Origin: an uncultured Collinsella sp. | Lineage (GTDB): Bacteria; Actinomycetota; Coriobacteriia; Coriobacteriales; Coriobacteriaceae | DNA length: 64,000 nt | NCBI GenBank assembly: GCA_900554645.1 | Contig: USIE01000004.1 | Location: 1-64,000, forward strand | Reading direction: 5' to 3' | Shown: in pieces, positions 26,682 to 35,652 of the stretch | How the letters are laid out: every line of letters begins with the position of its first letter | How positions within the stretch are numbered: the first letter of the stretch is position 1 | Notes under the pieces: generated by a model | Database searches by the model: none | What the model was told of the DNA's origin: nothing | Seen by the model: the letters and a program-made list of their open reading frames with translations, nothing else | Made by a program: the position numbers and the translations under genes

Positions 26682-26719
26682 CAAAAGCCCGGACATGACA
26701 ACAATGTCACGCCCGGACT
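26682..26719 (-). terminator. Hairpin with U-tract between the deformylase-like gene and bsh
   Basis: On the minus strand AGTCCGGGCGTGACA pairs, with three G-U pairs, with TGTCATGTCCGGGCT, and TTTT follows. It can end transcripts from the deformylase-like gene upstream. Confidence 0.7.
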
Positions 26720-26760
26720 ATTCAAGCAGGATAAACTCAACCAAGTTAACCCCGCAGGTC

Positions 26761-26868
26761 GTCTAAGGGGTCAAAGTGCCGCAGATTGCCACGAAAGAGG
26801 AGCAAAGCGTACTTAAGGTACGCGAGCGACGATTGAGCGGCAAGGTGCGGTGCTTTGACCCCTTAGAC
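26761..26868. repeat. 108-bp palindromic element overlapping a gene end
   Basis: GTCTAAGGGGTCAAAG is matched perfectly by CTTTGACCCCTTAGAC at the far end. Further pairing includes GCCGCA with TGCGGT, and there is an inner GCGTAC/GTACGC hairpin. The right arm contains the stop codon of the deformylase-like gene. It shares the string GCAGATTGCC with the 99-bp palindrome at 16304-16402. Confidence 0.7.
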
Positions 26869-27282
26869 CAACTTTCCTAGACAGTGATCGATCATATGCT
26901 GGATCATCTGTGCCTCAAAGCCCGCGTAGTCGCGGCGGCACTCCTTCATCTTGCCGTCGACGATCTGGTCAAAGGCAACCTTGCACTTGATGTAGCGCGT
27001 GGACTTGGTGACCTCCTCGTGCGTCAGGCAGCTCTCCTCCATCTTGCTGGCACCCAGGCCAAACACCAGACGGGGGTTGTAGAGCACATGGGGCTCGCCG
27101 GCGTCGTCCAGATAGACGCAGACCTTCTTGGTGACGCCGATCTGGTTGGCGGCCAAGCAGCCGGCATCATCGAGCGACTTGATGGTATCAATCAGATCCT
27201 GAGCGACCGACTCGTCCTCGACAGTCGCAACCTCGCAACGCTGAGACAGGATAGCCTCGTCGCGGCAGAGCTCTTTAATCAT
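26863..27282 (-). CDS. Peptide-deformylase-like protein lacking the catalytic glutamate
   Basis: This 139-residue protein aligns with short deformylases. Motif 1 is normal (GCLAANQIG, residues 41-49), motif 2 is altered (ESCLT instead of EGCLS, 83-87), and motif 3 is QHMIDH (128-133) where the catalytic Glu of HEIDH is Met. The metal ligands Cys and two His remain, so it may bind metal without deformylating. The frame is intact and the start ATG has GGAGG at 5 bases, so it looks maintained, not decaying. The last codons lie inside a palindromic element. Confidence 0.8.
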   Translation of the reverse strand: MIKELCRDEAILSQRCEVATVEDESVAQDLIDTIKSLDDAGCLAANQIGVTKKVCVYLDDAGEPHVLYNPRLVFGLGASKMEESCLTHEEVTKSTRYIKCKVAFDQIVDGKMKECRRDYAGFEAQMIQHMIDHCLGKLV

Positions 27283-27475
27283 ACGTTCCTCCATAGGGGT
27301 CGTTGTAACTGCTTAAGTATACGGTACCCACTCATTTTCATGCGAAAAATACCGTCCGTCTGCTACAAAGCGCCGAACATCAACATGCGAGGAACAACAG
27401 CGTCGTAAAGGGGCTATAGTGAGTGAGTTCGTGTCAATCGGCCTAAACTCGGGGCCGAACAAGGAAAGGGTATGC

Positions 27476-28786
27476 ATGGACGAACTATTTCACGTCAGCG
27501 AGCGCAAGTCCACAATCGGGACCGAACTTCGCGCTGGACTGACAACATTCCTGGCGATGGCCTACATCATCGCCGTCAACCCCGCGGTGCTCTCGGGCGC
27601 TGGCATCGATGCGGGAGCGCTCGCCTGCGCCACCTGCCTGGGCGCCGGCATCATGACCATCTGCATGGGCATCTTCGCCAACCGCCCGCTCGCCTGCGCG
27701 TCGGGCTTAGGCGTCAACGCGATGATCGCTGGAATCGCCACCACCGTCTGCGGCGGTGACTGGCACGTGGCCATGAGCGTCATCTTCCTTGAGGGCGTCG
27801 TCATCTTGCTGCTCGTGCTTTGTGGCCTGCGCGAGGCCATCATGGACGCCATCCCCGTGGTTCTGCGCCACGCTATCTCGGTGGGCCTGGGCCTGTTCAT
27901 CGCCATGATTGGCCTGTGCGATGCCGGCATTATCACCGCTGGCGCCGGTACACTCGTCGGTCTGGGCGACATCACCTCCCCCACCTTCATCGTCGGCATC
28001 ATCTCCATCCTGGTGACGGTCGCCCTCGCCTGCCGCAACGTCCCCGGCTCGCTGCTCATCGGCATCGTCGTCGCCGTCATCGCCGGTATCCCCCTAGGTG
28101 TGACCCAGGCTCCGACCGGTATCATCGCCCCGCTCGACTTCTCGAGCATCGGTGGCCCCATCGCCGACGCCGGCGGCGTGCCCGCCATCGTCAAGGTCCT
28201 TACCGACCCCACGCTCCTCGTCATCTCGTTCTCGCTGCTCATGAGTGACTTCTTCGACACCATGGGCACCGCGATGGCCGTGGCCAAGCAGGGCGAGTTC
28301 CTCACCGACGACGGCAACGTCGAGAATATCAAGGAGATCCTGATCGTCGACTCCGCCGCCGCCGCTGTGGGCGGTTTCATGGGCGTCTCCTCCATCACCA
28401 CCTTCGTCGAGTCCACCTCTGGCGCTGCCGACGGTGGCCGCACGGGCCTCACCTCCGTCACCACCGGCGTGCTGTTCATTCTCGCTGCGTTCTTCTCCCC
28501 CATCGTCACCATCGTTTCCAGCGCCGCCACCTGCGGCGCCCTGGTCTACGTCGGCTACCTCATGATGAGCGAGGCCTCCGAGATCGACTGGTCCGACGTG
28601 TCGCAGGGTTTCCCGGCGTTCATGATTGTCGCCGGCGTGCCCTTCACCTACTCCATCTCTGCCGGCATTGGCCTGGGCTTTATCGCCTACGTGATCGTCG
28701 CGCTCTTTAAGGGCGAGGCTTCCAAGATCAAGCCGCTCATGTGGATCGCAGCCCTTGCCTTCCTCGTCTACTTCTTCGTGGCGTAA
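27476..28786 (+). CDS. AzgA/PbuG-type purine permease (NCS2 group)
   Basis: This 436-residue protein has about 12-14 membrane helices and imports guanine, hypoxanthine or adenine in relatives. The family signs are GLTTFLAMAYIIAVNP near the N-terminus, the central SDFFDTMGTAMAV segment and ESTSGAADGGRTGLTSV. The start is the ATG of MDELFHV behind AAGGAAAGGG. No purine riboswitch was recognised upstream. A uracil permease of the same superfamily lies 0.9 kb downstream on the other strand. Confidence 0.9.
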   Translation: MDELFHVSERKSTIGTELRAGLTTFLAMAYIIAVNPAVLSGAGIDAGALACATCLGAGIMTICMGIFANRPLACASGLGVNAMIAGIATTVCGGDWHVAMSVIFLEGVVILLLVLCGLREAIMDAIPVVLRHAISVGLGLFIAMIGLCDAGIITAGAGTLVGLGDITSPTFIVGIISILVTVALACRNVPGSLLIGIVVAVIAGIPLGVTQAPTGIIAPLDFSSIGGPIADAGGVPAIVKVLTDPTLLVISFSLLMSDFFDTMGTAMAVAKQGEFLTDDGNVENIKEILIVDSAAAAVGGFMGVSSITTFVESTSGAADGGRTGLTSVTTGVLFILAAFFSPIVTIVSSAATCGALVYVGYLMMSEASEIDWSDVSQGFPAFMIVAGVPFTYSISAGIGLGFIAYVIVALFKGEASKIKPLMWIAALAFLVYFFVA

Positions 28787-28813
28787 CAGCATAGTCTGCT
28801 AAAGCAAAACAAC

Positions 28814-28854
28814 AAGGCGCGGAATCGCATCGAGCGGCTCCGCGCCTTTCTTTT
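28814..28854 (+). terminator. Terminator after the purine permease
   Basis: AAGGCGCGGA and TCCGCGCCTT form a 10-bp stem with a 15-base loop, followed by TTTCTTTT. Confidence 0.88.
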
Positions 28855-28923
28855 AGCGTCTGCCCCCGTGCCAGCGTGCGACAATTGAGGCTGTCAATAT
28901 CACAACACCGAGAGAAGCCTGCC

Positions 28924-29589
28924 TTGGAAGTGCATCAGAAGCAGATAACCGTTTATTCAGAGTGTGCAGAAGGCGCGCCCGTCATCTACCTCCCCGTGGT
29001 TATGGGCGACGGTAGTGAAGTCTACGAGCGCTGCCGAGAGCTCGACTGCCCGCCGTTCACCCTTGTCGCCATCGGAGGACTCGATTGGAATCGCGAGTTG
29101 AGCCCCTGGGAATGTGAGGGAACTATACGAGATGCCGAGCCCTTTGGCGGACAGGCTGCTGGTTTTCTTGACGAGTTGTTGAAGCAGATAATCCCCCAGG
29201 CCGAATCATCGCTCCCGCAACCACCCGCCTGGCGCGGCGTTGCCGGCTACTCGTTGGCGGGCCTCTTTTCGCTTTGGGCCCTCTGGCAGACCGGTACCTT
29301 TGACCGCGCCGCAAGTGCATCGGGGTCGCTGTGGTTCCCCGGCTTTATCGACTACGCGCGAGAGCGCACGATGACAGCCACGCCCGACGCCGCCTATCTG
29401 TCGCTCGGTAAAAAGGAAACCAAGACGCCCAACCGCATGATGCGGCACGTACTCGACGATACGCGTGCGATGGAAGAGCTGTTTATCGAGCATGACATTC
29501 CAACAACGCTGGAGCTCAACCCCGGCAACCACTTTGCCCAAACTGACCTGCGCATGGCGCGCGGCATCCACTGGATACTGACGCATTAA
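28924..29589 (+). CDS. Alpha/beta hydrolase, esterase D / Fes-like
   Basis: This protein of about 221 residues has the nucleophile elbow GYSLAGLFS and a late histidine in NPGNHFAQTD, as in esterases related to enterochelin esterase and IroE. The true substrate is unknown and no siderophore genes are nearby. The start is uncertain: I chose the TTG behind GAGAGAAG; a GTG two codons later is equally possible, while the longest frame (from 28876) has no site. It is flanked by terminators and therefore single. Confidence 0.75.
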   Translation: MEVHQKQITVYSECAEGAPVIYLPVVMGDGSEVYERCRELDCPPFTLVAIGGLDWNRELSPWECEGTIRDAEPFGGQAAGFLDELLKQIIPQAESSLPQPPAWRGVAGYSLAGLFSLWALWQTGTFDRAASASGSLWFPGFIDYARERTMTATPDAAYLSLGKKETKTPNRMMRHVLDDTRAMEELFIEHDIPTTLELNPGNHFAQTDLRMARGIHWILTH

Positions 29590-29629
29590 AAATGGCGTCC
29601 ACGCGTACATACGCATGGATGCCATTTTT
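29588..29629. terminator. Bidirectional terminator
   Basis: AAAAATGGCGTCCA and TGGATGCCATTTTT form the stem, with A and T tracts at the outer ends. It lies between the convergent esterase and uracil permease genes. Confidence 0.9.
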
Positions 29630-29649
29630 AATTTGGCTGAACGCAGCTA

Positions 29650-30984
29650 CTATTCGGCAGTCTCCTCAAGCTCGGAAGTATCGAACTCAAAGTCATTACC
29701 GGGCAGGATGGCGTTGAGCACAATGCCCACCAGCGAGCCCACGGCAAGGCCCGAAAGCGAAATCGTCACGCCGCCCAGCTCCAGCACGATGGCACCGGCG
29801 GTACTGTAGGCAATGCCGAGCGAAAGCACGAGCACCAAAGCCGCAACCAGCACATTGCGGTTGTTCTGGAAATCAACCTGATTCTCGATAAGGTTGCGAA
29901 CGCCCACGGCACTGATCATGCCGTAGAGCACGAGCGACACGCCGCCGATTACACACGCCGGCATAGCAGCGATCACAGCAGCAAACTTGGGGCAGAACGA
30001 AAGCACGATGGCGCAGCAGGCGGCAATGCGAATCACGCGCGGGTCGAACACGCGCGTCAGGGCAAGCACGCCGGTGTTCTCGCCATACGTCGTATTGGCG
30101 GGGGCGCCAAAAAGCGATGCCAAGATGGTCGCCAGGCCATCGCCGAGCAAGGTACGGTGCAGACCGGGATCGGCAATGTAATTGCGTTCGCAGGTAGAGC
30201 CAATGGCGGAGATATCGCCGATATGCTCGATCATAGTTGCAAAGGCCAGCGGCATGATGGTGATGATGGCCGTCGTGGCAAGACCGCTATCGAACTGCGG
30301 TCCAAAGAGCGCAAACACGGTGTTGTCCCACACGACGGGCAAGCCAACCCAGGGGGCAGCTGCGACGCCAGAGAAGTCGACCTCACCCAACGCAGCCGCA
30401 ACGGCATAGCTCACCACCACGCCCAGCAGAATCGGCACGATCTTGACCATGCCGCGGCCCCAGATGTTGCAGATGATGATCACGGCCACAGCGATAACGG
30501 CGACAAGCCAGTTGGTCTGACAGTTGGCAATGGCAGAGCTCGCTAGGATCAGGCCGATGGAAATGACGATGGGGCCGGTCACCACCGGCGGAAAGAAGCG
30601 CATGACACGTTTGGCGCCAAATGCGCGGAACAGCGCCGCCAGCACCGGATAGAGCAGGCCGGCGCAGGCAACGCCCAGGCAAGCGTAGGGCAAAAGCTCG
30701 GCCTCGCCGTTGGGTGCAATGGCGGCATAACCCGCGATAAAGGCAAACGACGAGCCCAGAAACGCGGGCACCTTACCACGCGATAGAAAATGAAACAGCA
30801 GCGTGCCGATGCCGGCGAACAGAAGCGTCGCCGAAACGGAAAGGCCGGTGAGCACGGGCACGAGCACCGTGGCTCCGAACATCGCAAACATGTGTTGCAA
30901 ACCCAACACGAACATGCGCGGGCGGCCGAGCGATGATGCATCGTAGATGGCATCGGTGACGGCGGGCGTCGAGGATTGGGACAT
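29650..30984 (-). CDS. uraA: Uracil permease, NCS2 family
   Basis: This 444-residue protein has 14 hydrophobic segments and the family motifs LGLQHMFAMFGATVLVP and, in the second half, FATMIEHIGDI followed by GAPANTTYGENTGVLALT. The latter carries the substrate-binding Glu and Asn known from UraA. The ATG follows AAAGGA. It is monocistronic between two terminator regions. Uracil is the most likely substrate; xanthine cannot be excluded from the sequence alone. Confidence 0.92.
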   Translation of the reverse strand: MSQSSTPAVTDAIYDASSLGRPRMFVLGLQHMFAMFGATVLVPVLTGLSVSATLLFAGIGTLLFHFLSRGKVPAFLGSSFAFIAGYAAIAPNGEAELLPYACLGVACAGLLYPVLAALFRAFGAKRVMRFFPPVVTGPIVISIGLILASSAIANCQTNWLVAVIAVAVIIICNIWGRGMVKIVPILLGVVVSYAVAAALGEVDFSGVAAAPWVGLPVVWDNTVFALFGPQFDSGLATTAIITIMPLAFATMIEHIGDISAIGSTCERNYIADPGLHRTLLGDGLATILASLFGAPANTTYGENTGVLALTRVFDPRVIRIAACCAIVLSFCPKFAAVIAAMPACVIGGVSLVLYGMISAVGVRNLIENQVDFQNNRNVLVAALVLVLSLGIAYSTAGAIVLELGGVTISLSGLAVGSLVGIVLNAILPGNDFEFDTSELEETAE

Positions 30985-31107
30985 GGAAGTCCTTTCATGA
31001 TGGAAGGGCGATCAGGCATATCGGATAACCTGCCCGAACGATACGATCCGGACCATTGTACGTGATACGTCATGTCTCGCGCGCGCCGTCACCTGCAAGC
31101 GGTAGCG

Positions 31108-32241
31108 TTACTTCCAAACGCGCTCGGCAATGCGCTTGACCAGCGCGATCTTTGCCCACTGTTCGTCCTCGGTCAGCTTGTTGCCAATCTCGCAGCTGGC
31201 AAAGCCGCACTGGGGCGACAGGTACAGGTTCTCGAGCGGCACATACTTTGCGGCCTCGTGGATACGTTCGACGATAACGTCCTCGTCCTCAAGCTCAGCC
31301 GCCTTGGTGGTCACCAGACCCAGCACGACCTTCTTGCCGGGAGCAACGTACTTGAGCGGCTCAAAGCCACCGGCGCGTGGCGTATCGAACTCAAGGTAGA
31401 ACGCGTCAACGTTCTCATGTACGAACAGGTACGGCGCAATGGGATCGTAACCACCCTCGAAGGCATACGTGGAGTGATAGTTGCCGCGGCACACGTGCGT
31501 GTTGATAACCAGATCGTCGGGCTTGCCCGCGATGGCGGCATTGTTGAGCGCCACGCCCAGCTCGCTCACCTTTTGCAGGTCAACCGGGCTCATGCCGGCC
31601 TTGGACACAAAGTCGGTATCGCAATAGATGCCCCAGGTGCAGTCATCAAATTGGATGTTGCGGCAGCCTGCTGCGTACAGGTCGGCGATCACCGTGCGAT
31701 AAGCGGCCGCAATGGCGTCGGCAAGTTCCTCATCGGTCTTATAGACAGCGCGCAGGCTCTCCTGCTGGCCGTCGCAGCGATCGAGCGTGACCTCAGAGAA
31801 CGTCTGGATCGGCGCCGGAATGGTCTGGCGTGCGACCTGGCCCTCCCCCTCAAGCGCCTTGACGAACTTAAAATGCTCGACGAACGGGTGGTTCTCGCCG
31901 CTAATGGGACCAGTAACCACGGCGGTGTCGGCCGTCGTCTCCTCATCATGGAACATATAACCCGTGCGTGAGGTGCGGCGCTCAATGCCGTTAAGGCCCC
32001 ACATAAAATCGAGGTGCCAGTAGCTGCGGCGGAACTCGCCATCGGTGATCACCTGCAGGCCGGCGGCCTTCTGCTTGGCCACCAAATCGCGAATGGCATC
32101 GTCCTCGACGGCCTTAAGGCCGGAAGCGTCGAGTTTACCCGCGACATAGGCGGCACGGGCGTCCTTTACAGCCTGCGGACGAAGAAAGCTGCCGACGATA
32201 TCGGCGCGAAACGGCGCGTTCGGTTGAATCGAAGTGCTCAT
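31108..32241 (-). CDS. MetE C-terminal-like methyltransferase (YxjG/YxjH type)
   Basis: This 377-residue protein matches only the C-terminal catalytic half of cobalamin-independent methionine synthase. It has the zinc-ligand region THVCRGNYHS and a late Cys in SPQCGFASC, plus FDDCTWG. Short relatives are thought to transfer methyl groups to homocysteine with a donor other than long-chain folate, possibly in methionine salvage. The start is the ATG behind AAAGGGAG, six codons inside the longest frame. A LysR gene lies immediately upstream in the same direction and may control it. Confidence 0.85.
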   Translation of the reverse strand: MSTSIQPNAPFRADIVGSFLRPQAVKDARAAYVAGKLDASGLKAVEDDAIRDLVAKQKAAGLQVITDGEFRRSYWHLDFMWGLNGIERRTSRTGYMFHDEETTADTAVVTGPISGENHPFVEHFKFVKALEGEGQVARQTIPAPIQTFSEVTLDRCDGQQESLRAVYKTDEELADAIAAAYRTVIADLYAAGCRNIQFDDCTWGIYCDTDFVSKAGMSPVDLQKVSELGVALNNAAIAGKPDDLVINTHVCRGNYHSTYAFEGGYDPIAPYLFVHENVDAFYLEFDTPRAGGFEPLKYVAPGKKVVLGLVTTKAAELEDEDVIVERIHEAAKYVPLENLYLSPQCGFASCEIGNKLTEDEQWAKIALVKRIAERVWK

Positions 32242-32396
32242 AGATATCTCCCTTTGCATTGGTTGCTTTACCGGGACAGAGTATGAGCGCTCATATGACC
32301 ATCGTAAAATATACGTTTATAACAGTTTGATATAGATGTTTCCTATATCAGTCTGGACTGTCATAAAGAGACTTGAACCGTGCGGAGCACAGCAGC

Positions 32397-33293
32397 CTAG
32401 ATATGCTGACGAATCGCGTCGATATAGGCCCGACCGTAGCGCGTAAGCGTCGTGTTCTTGCGCGTGATGATGCCAATCTCCATGTACTCGTCCACGTCGA
32501 GCGGAATCGAGATAATGCCGGGGCCGTTGAGCTCGTGGCTGATCACGCCCGAGCATACCGTGTAGCCGTTGAGGCCCATGGCCAAATTGAACAACGTCGC
32601 ACGGTCGCGCACGCGGATATTTTTGCGACGCTCGAACGTCGAGGTCAGCTCCTCGGAATAGTAAAACGAGTTGTAGCTGCCCTGCTCGTAGGACAGGAAC
32701 GGGTAGTCTTCCAGATCCTCGAGCGTCACGCTGGAGCGGTCCGCCAGCGGATGGTCGGCGCAGACGAAGACATGCGGCGTGGCGCAGAAGAGTCCTTCGA
32801 ACACGAGCTCGTTGGCCACCAGCATGCGCTCGATGACCTCGCGGTTGTGCTCGGACAGATATAGGATGCCCAGCTCGCTTTTCATGTGCGCGACATCCTC
32901 GATAATCTCGTGGGTCTGTTCCTCGCGCAGGGTAAAGTCGTAGCGCGCGGCATCGAACTCGCGGATCACGTCGACAAACGCGTTGACGGCAAAGGAATAA
33001 TGCTGGCAGCTCACACTAAAGTGCGGCACCTGCTCGGATGCGCCCTTGTACTTGCCCTCGAGCAGGTCGGCCTGGTCGAGTACCTGGCGCGCATAGCCCA
33101 AGAAGGTCTCGCCTTCCTCGGACACAATGACGCCCTTGTTGGTGCGCTCAAAGATGTGCACACCCATCTCGTTTTCGAGATCGCGAATCGACGCGGTAAT
33201 CGAAGGCTGCGACACAAAGAGCCGGCGCGAGGCCTCGGTAATGCTGCCGCATTCGGCAACTTTGACGACATATCTGAGCTGCTGGAGCTTCAT
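32397..33293 (-). CDS. LysR-family transcriptional regulator
   Basis: This 298-residue protein starts MKLQQLRYVVKVAECGSITE, a typical LysR N-terminus, with ASRRLFVSQPSITASIRDLE as recognition helix and an effector-binding domain from about residue 90. The start follows AAGGAGACAGCC; about 69 upstream codons in the same frame overlap the HAD gene and are not used. It is 10 bases behind the HAD phosphatase, so the two are co-transcribed, and it precedes the MetE-like gene, which is a reasonable target. Confidence 0.9.
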   Translation of the reverse strand: MKLQQLRYVVKVAECGSITEASRRLFVSQPSITASIRDLENEMGVHIFERTNKGVIVSEEGETFLGYARQVLDQADLLEGKYKGASEQVPHFSVSCQHYSFAVNAFVDVIREFDAARYDFTLREEQTHEIIEDVAHMKSELGILYLSEHNREVIERMLVANELVFEGLFCATPHVFVCADHPLADRSSVTLEDLEDYPFLSYEQGSYNSFYYSEELTSTFERRKNIRVRDRATLFNLAMGLNGYTVCSGVISHELNGPGIISIPLDVDEYMEIGIITRKNTTLTRYGRAYIDAIRQHI

Positions 33294-33303
33294 GGCTGTC
33301 TCC

Positions 33304-34212
33304 TTAGCTGTTAGTGAGATTCGCGTCGGCAGTACCCGGCAGGCGCATAAACGGCGGCATCTCCCCCGTCGCGGCGCAGGCGGCAATCTGATGCAGGACT
33401 CCGGCGACCGCATCATCCACCGCGGCGCCGATATGCCAGCGCGCGGCAGCCGTGACGGCCTCGTTGGCATTGGCGACTGCAACGGAGTTGGGAACGGCAT
33501 CGATCATGGGCAGATCGTTATCGGAATCGCCAAATACGGCCACCTCGTCGGGCGTCAGGCTCAAGGCGCGCGCCAGCTCCAGCGCAGCGCAGCCCTTGTC
33601 CCAACCATCCGGAAGGATGTCGAACAGGCGCACTCGGTTGTTGGGAAACACAAGCGAGAGTTCCGGCACCTCAACGGCAACGCGCTCGCGTAGCTCCGCG
33701 AGCTCCTCACGCGAACGGGCACTCCAGATATTCGCCTTAAACACCGGCGCGCCATCGACGACGGGACGACACGGGGCCTCTTCGCCTTTGAGCCACGCAT
33801 TGCCGCCCGACTCCATAGCGCGACGCACACGCTCGGGATTGCTCGTCACGCAATAGGCATCGTTGCCCCAAAAGTCATCGCCCAGGCTGTAGACTTTTAG
33901 AAATGTATCGTCGGTCTCTTGCTCCAGATAGTCAGCCAAACGCATCAGAGCATCGTTGTCGATTGCGCGCGAAGCGACTACTTCGCCGTCGACAAACATC
34001 ACCTGGCCGTTACAGAACGCACCGGTCGAAAAACACTCGGAACGGTTTTTGAACATCCAGCCCATCGCGGACGGCTGACGACCCGAAACCGGCCCAAAGT
34101 GCAGACCCGCCGCCTGCATGGCATGAACACCCTCAATGGCGTAGTCGCTGGCGCCGTCATGCCCGGCTGGAATCAGTGTATCGTCCATATCGGTCAGCAC
34201 AAGTTTAATCAT
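33304..34212 (-). CDS. HAD-superfamily Cof-type phosphatase
   Basis: This 302-residue protein shows the HAD motifs in order: LTDMDDTLI with the nucleophile Asp at the N-terminus, PVSGRQ, the lysine in GWDKGCA, and FGDSDNDLPM. The cap domain of the Cof/IIB type lies between motifs II and III. Such enzymes dephosphorylate sugar phosphates or vitamin B6 phosphates; the substrate here is unknown. It is translated ahead of the LysR gene. Confidence 0.9.
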   Translation of the reverse strand: MIKLVLTDMDDTLIPAGHDGASDYAIEGVHAMQAAGLHFGPVSGRQPSAMGWMFKNRSECFSTGAFCNGQVMFVDGEVVASRAIDNDALMRLADYLEQETDDTFLKVYSLGDDFWGNDAYCVTSNPERVRRAMESGGNAWLKGEEAPCRPVVDGAPVFKANIWSARSREELAELRERVAVEVPELSLVFPNNRVRLFDILPDGWDKGCAALELARALSLTPDEVAVFGDSDNDLPMIDAVPNSVAVANANEAVTAAARWHIGAAVDDAVAGVLHQIAACAATGEMPPFMRLPGTADANLTNS

Positions 34213-34249
34213 AAGGCCCCCATTCGTATCGGTCCTACCTATTGTAACG

Positions 34250-34284
34250 ACCTGCCAAAATAAACCTGTCCCTTTTTGGCAGGT
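34250..34284. repeat. Dispersed palindrome, ACCTGCCAAAA arms
   Basis: ACCTGCCAAAA and TTTTTGGCAGGT enclose AAACCTGTCCC. The same arms occur at 56000-56036. It belongs to the CTGTCCC palindrome group and lies between the HAD gene start and the thiamine riboswitch. Confidence 0.8.
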
Positions 34285-34310
34285 GCGCTAGTATAGGGAA
34301 CAACAGATTC

Positions 34311-34402
34311 GATGCGGGAGTGCCGGCGGTGCAAACCACAAGGCTGAGAGGGCATGGGGCCCAATCCTTTGAACCTGTCAGTTAATGCTGGCGTAGGGAG
34401 CA
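34311..34402 (+). ncRNA. TPP riboswitch (THI element)
   Basis: The conserved parts are clear and in order: GCGGGAGTGCC at the 5' side, CTGAGAGGGCA, CCAATCCTTTGAACCTG, and GTTAATGCTGGCGTAGGGA. A terminator follows at 34415-34445 before the thiM ribosome binding site. TPP binding should therefore end transcription and shut off thiamine salvage and synthesis genes. Confidence 0.96.
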
Positions 34403-34414
34403 TGCCGCCTTTAC

Positions 34415-34445
34415 AGGGGCGCTGTCTATGCACAGCGCCCCTTTT
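34415..34445 (+). terminator. Riboswitch-controlled terminator
   Basis: GGGGCGCTGT and ACAGCGCCCC form a 10-bp stem with a 6-base loop, followed by TTTT. It is the expression platform of the TPP riboswitch. Confidence 0.92.
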
Positions 34446-34467
34446 CTATGCCAAGGAGGCATGTGCA

Positions 34468-35307
34468 GTGATTGATTCGGAACAGCTTAAGCAACATATG
34501 GTCAAGGCCGTAGAGGAAATTCGCGCCACCAATCCGATGGCCGGCTCCATCACCAACACGGTGACGATCGACTTTGTCGCCAACGCACAGCTCGCCGTGG
34601 GCGGATCGGCCGCCATGGTCTATCTGCCCGACGAGGGCGAAGCGCTCGTTGCCGGCGGCGGCGCCATCTATCTCAACATGGGCACGCTCTTCCCTATCTA
34701 CGAGCAGACGATTCCCCGCGCGGCGAAGGCGGCACACGACGCCGGCAAGCCCTGGGTGCTCGATCCGGTGGGCCTGGGTATCGGCAGCCTGCGCACCCAG
34801 CTGGTAAACGAGCTCAAGCAGTACAAGCCCGCCATCGTGCGCGGCAACGCCTCCGAGATTATCGCACTCGCCGGCCTGTGGGGTCTTGAGGGCGAGGCGG
34901 CTGATCTGAGCCGCGTGCGTGGTGTCGATACCACCGACACGGTCGACGCCGCCCGCGATGCCGCCGTGGCGCTCGCTCGCCACACCGGTGGCGCCGTTGT
35001 GGTCTCGGGCGAAGTCGACCTAATCACCGACGGCACGACGGTGGCCAAGTCTCACGGCGGCAGCCCGCTCATGTCCAAGATCACCGGCTGCGGCTGCTCG
35101 CAGGGCGGCGTGCTGGCCGTGTATGCCTGCGCCGCCGACCCGTTTACGGCAGCCGTCTGCGGCACCGCCGTCTACAACGTGGCCGGCACGCGTGCCGCCG
35201 CTGTCGCCGACGCCCCGGCAAGCTTTAAGGTCGCCTTTATCGACGAGCTCTACCGCGCAACCGCCCAAGACATCGCCGATAACCGACTCGAGCTCGAGGA
35301 GGCATAG
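34468..35307 (+). CDS. thiM: Hydroxyethylthiazole kinase
   Basis: This 279-residue enzyme phosphorylates the thiazole moiety for thiamine salvage. It has MAGSITNTVT near the N-terminus, the LDPVGLG segment and the active-site ITGCGCSQGG anion hole. The start is GTG (VIDSEQLKQ) behind AAGGAGG at 8 bases; the nearer ATG is out of frame and the longest frame would read through the terminator. It heads thiM - thiamine-binding protein - thiE under the TPP riboswitch. Confidence 0.95.
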   Translation: MIDSEQLKQHMVKAVEEIRATNPMAGSITNTVTIDFVANAQLAVGGSAAMVYLPDEGEALVAGGGAIYLNMGTLFPIYEQTIPRAAKAAHDAGKPWVLDPVGLGIGSLRTQLVNELKQYKPAIVRGNASEIIALAGLWGLEGEAADLSRVRGVDTTDTVDAARDAAVALARHTGGAVVVSGEVDLITDGTTVAKSHGGSPLMSKITGCGCSQGGVLAVYACAADPFTAAVCGTAVYNVAGTRAAAVADAPASFKVAFIDELYRATAQDIADNRLELEEA

Positions 35308-35310
35308 GCC

Positions 35311-35652
35311 ATGTCCGAGCCCGCAACCAATGCCGGCATGAACACGCTCGTCGCCGTGGCCATCGCCCCGTGCGGCACCGGCGATGAGCTATCCGCCGAG
35401 GTCGCCGAGGTCGTGCGTGTCATTCGCGAGAGCGGCCTGCCCAACCGCACCACCTCCATGTTCACCGAGATCGAGGGCGACTGGGACGAGGTCATGCAGG
35501 TCGTGCGCGACGCAACCTTTGTGTTGGCGAGCAAGGGCATCCGCACCGAAGTCGTGCTCAAAGCCGATATTCGACCCGGATTTACCGACACCATGACCGG
35601 CAAACTCGAGCGCATGGAAGCGCAGATCAAAAAGCAGGAGGAAGCACGATGA
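35311..35652 (+). CDS. MTH1187/YkoF-family thiamine-binding protein
   Basis: This 113-residue protein matches the small ferredoxin-like family once called DUF77, with VAIAPCGTG at the N-terminus, AEVVRVIRESGLPNR and VLKADIRPG. Relatives bind thiamine or its hydroxymethylpyrimidine part in the cytoplasm. It starts 3 bases after thiM, behind GAGGAGG, and its stop overlaps thiE by ATGA, so all three are translationally linked. Confidence 0.88.
   Translation: MSEPATNAGMNTLVAVAIAPCGTGDELSAEVAEVVRVIRESGLPNRTTSMFTEIEGDWDEVMQVVRDATFVLASKGIRTEVVLKADIRPGFTDTMTGKLERMEAQIKKQEEAR

Noticed and set aside
27283-27475. Possible purine riboswitch before the purine permease
   Set aside because: No match to the conserved junction bases of the guanine/adenine riboswitch was seen.
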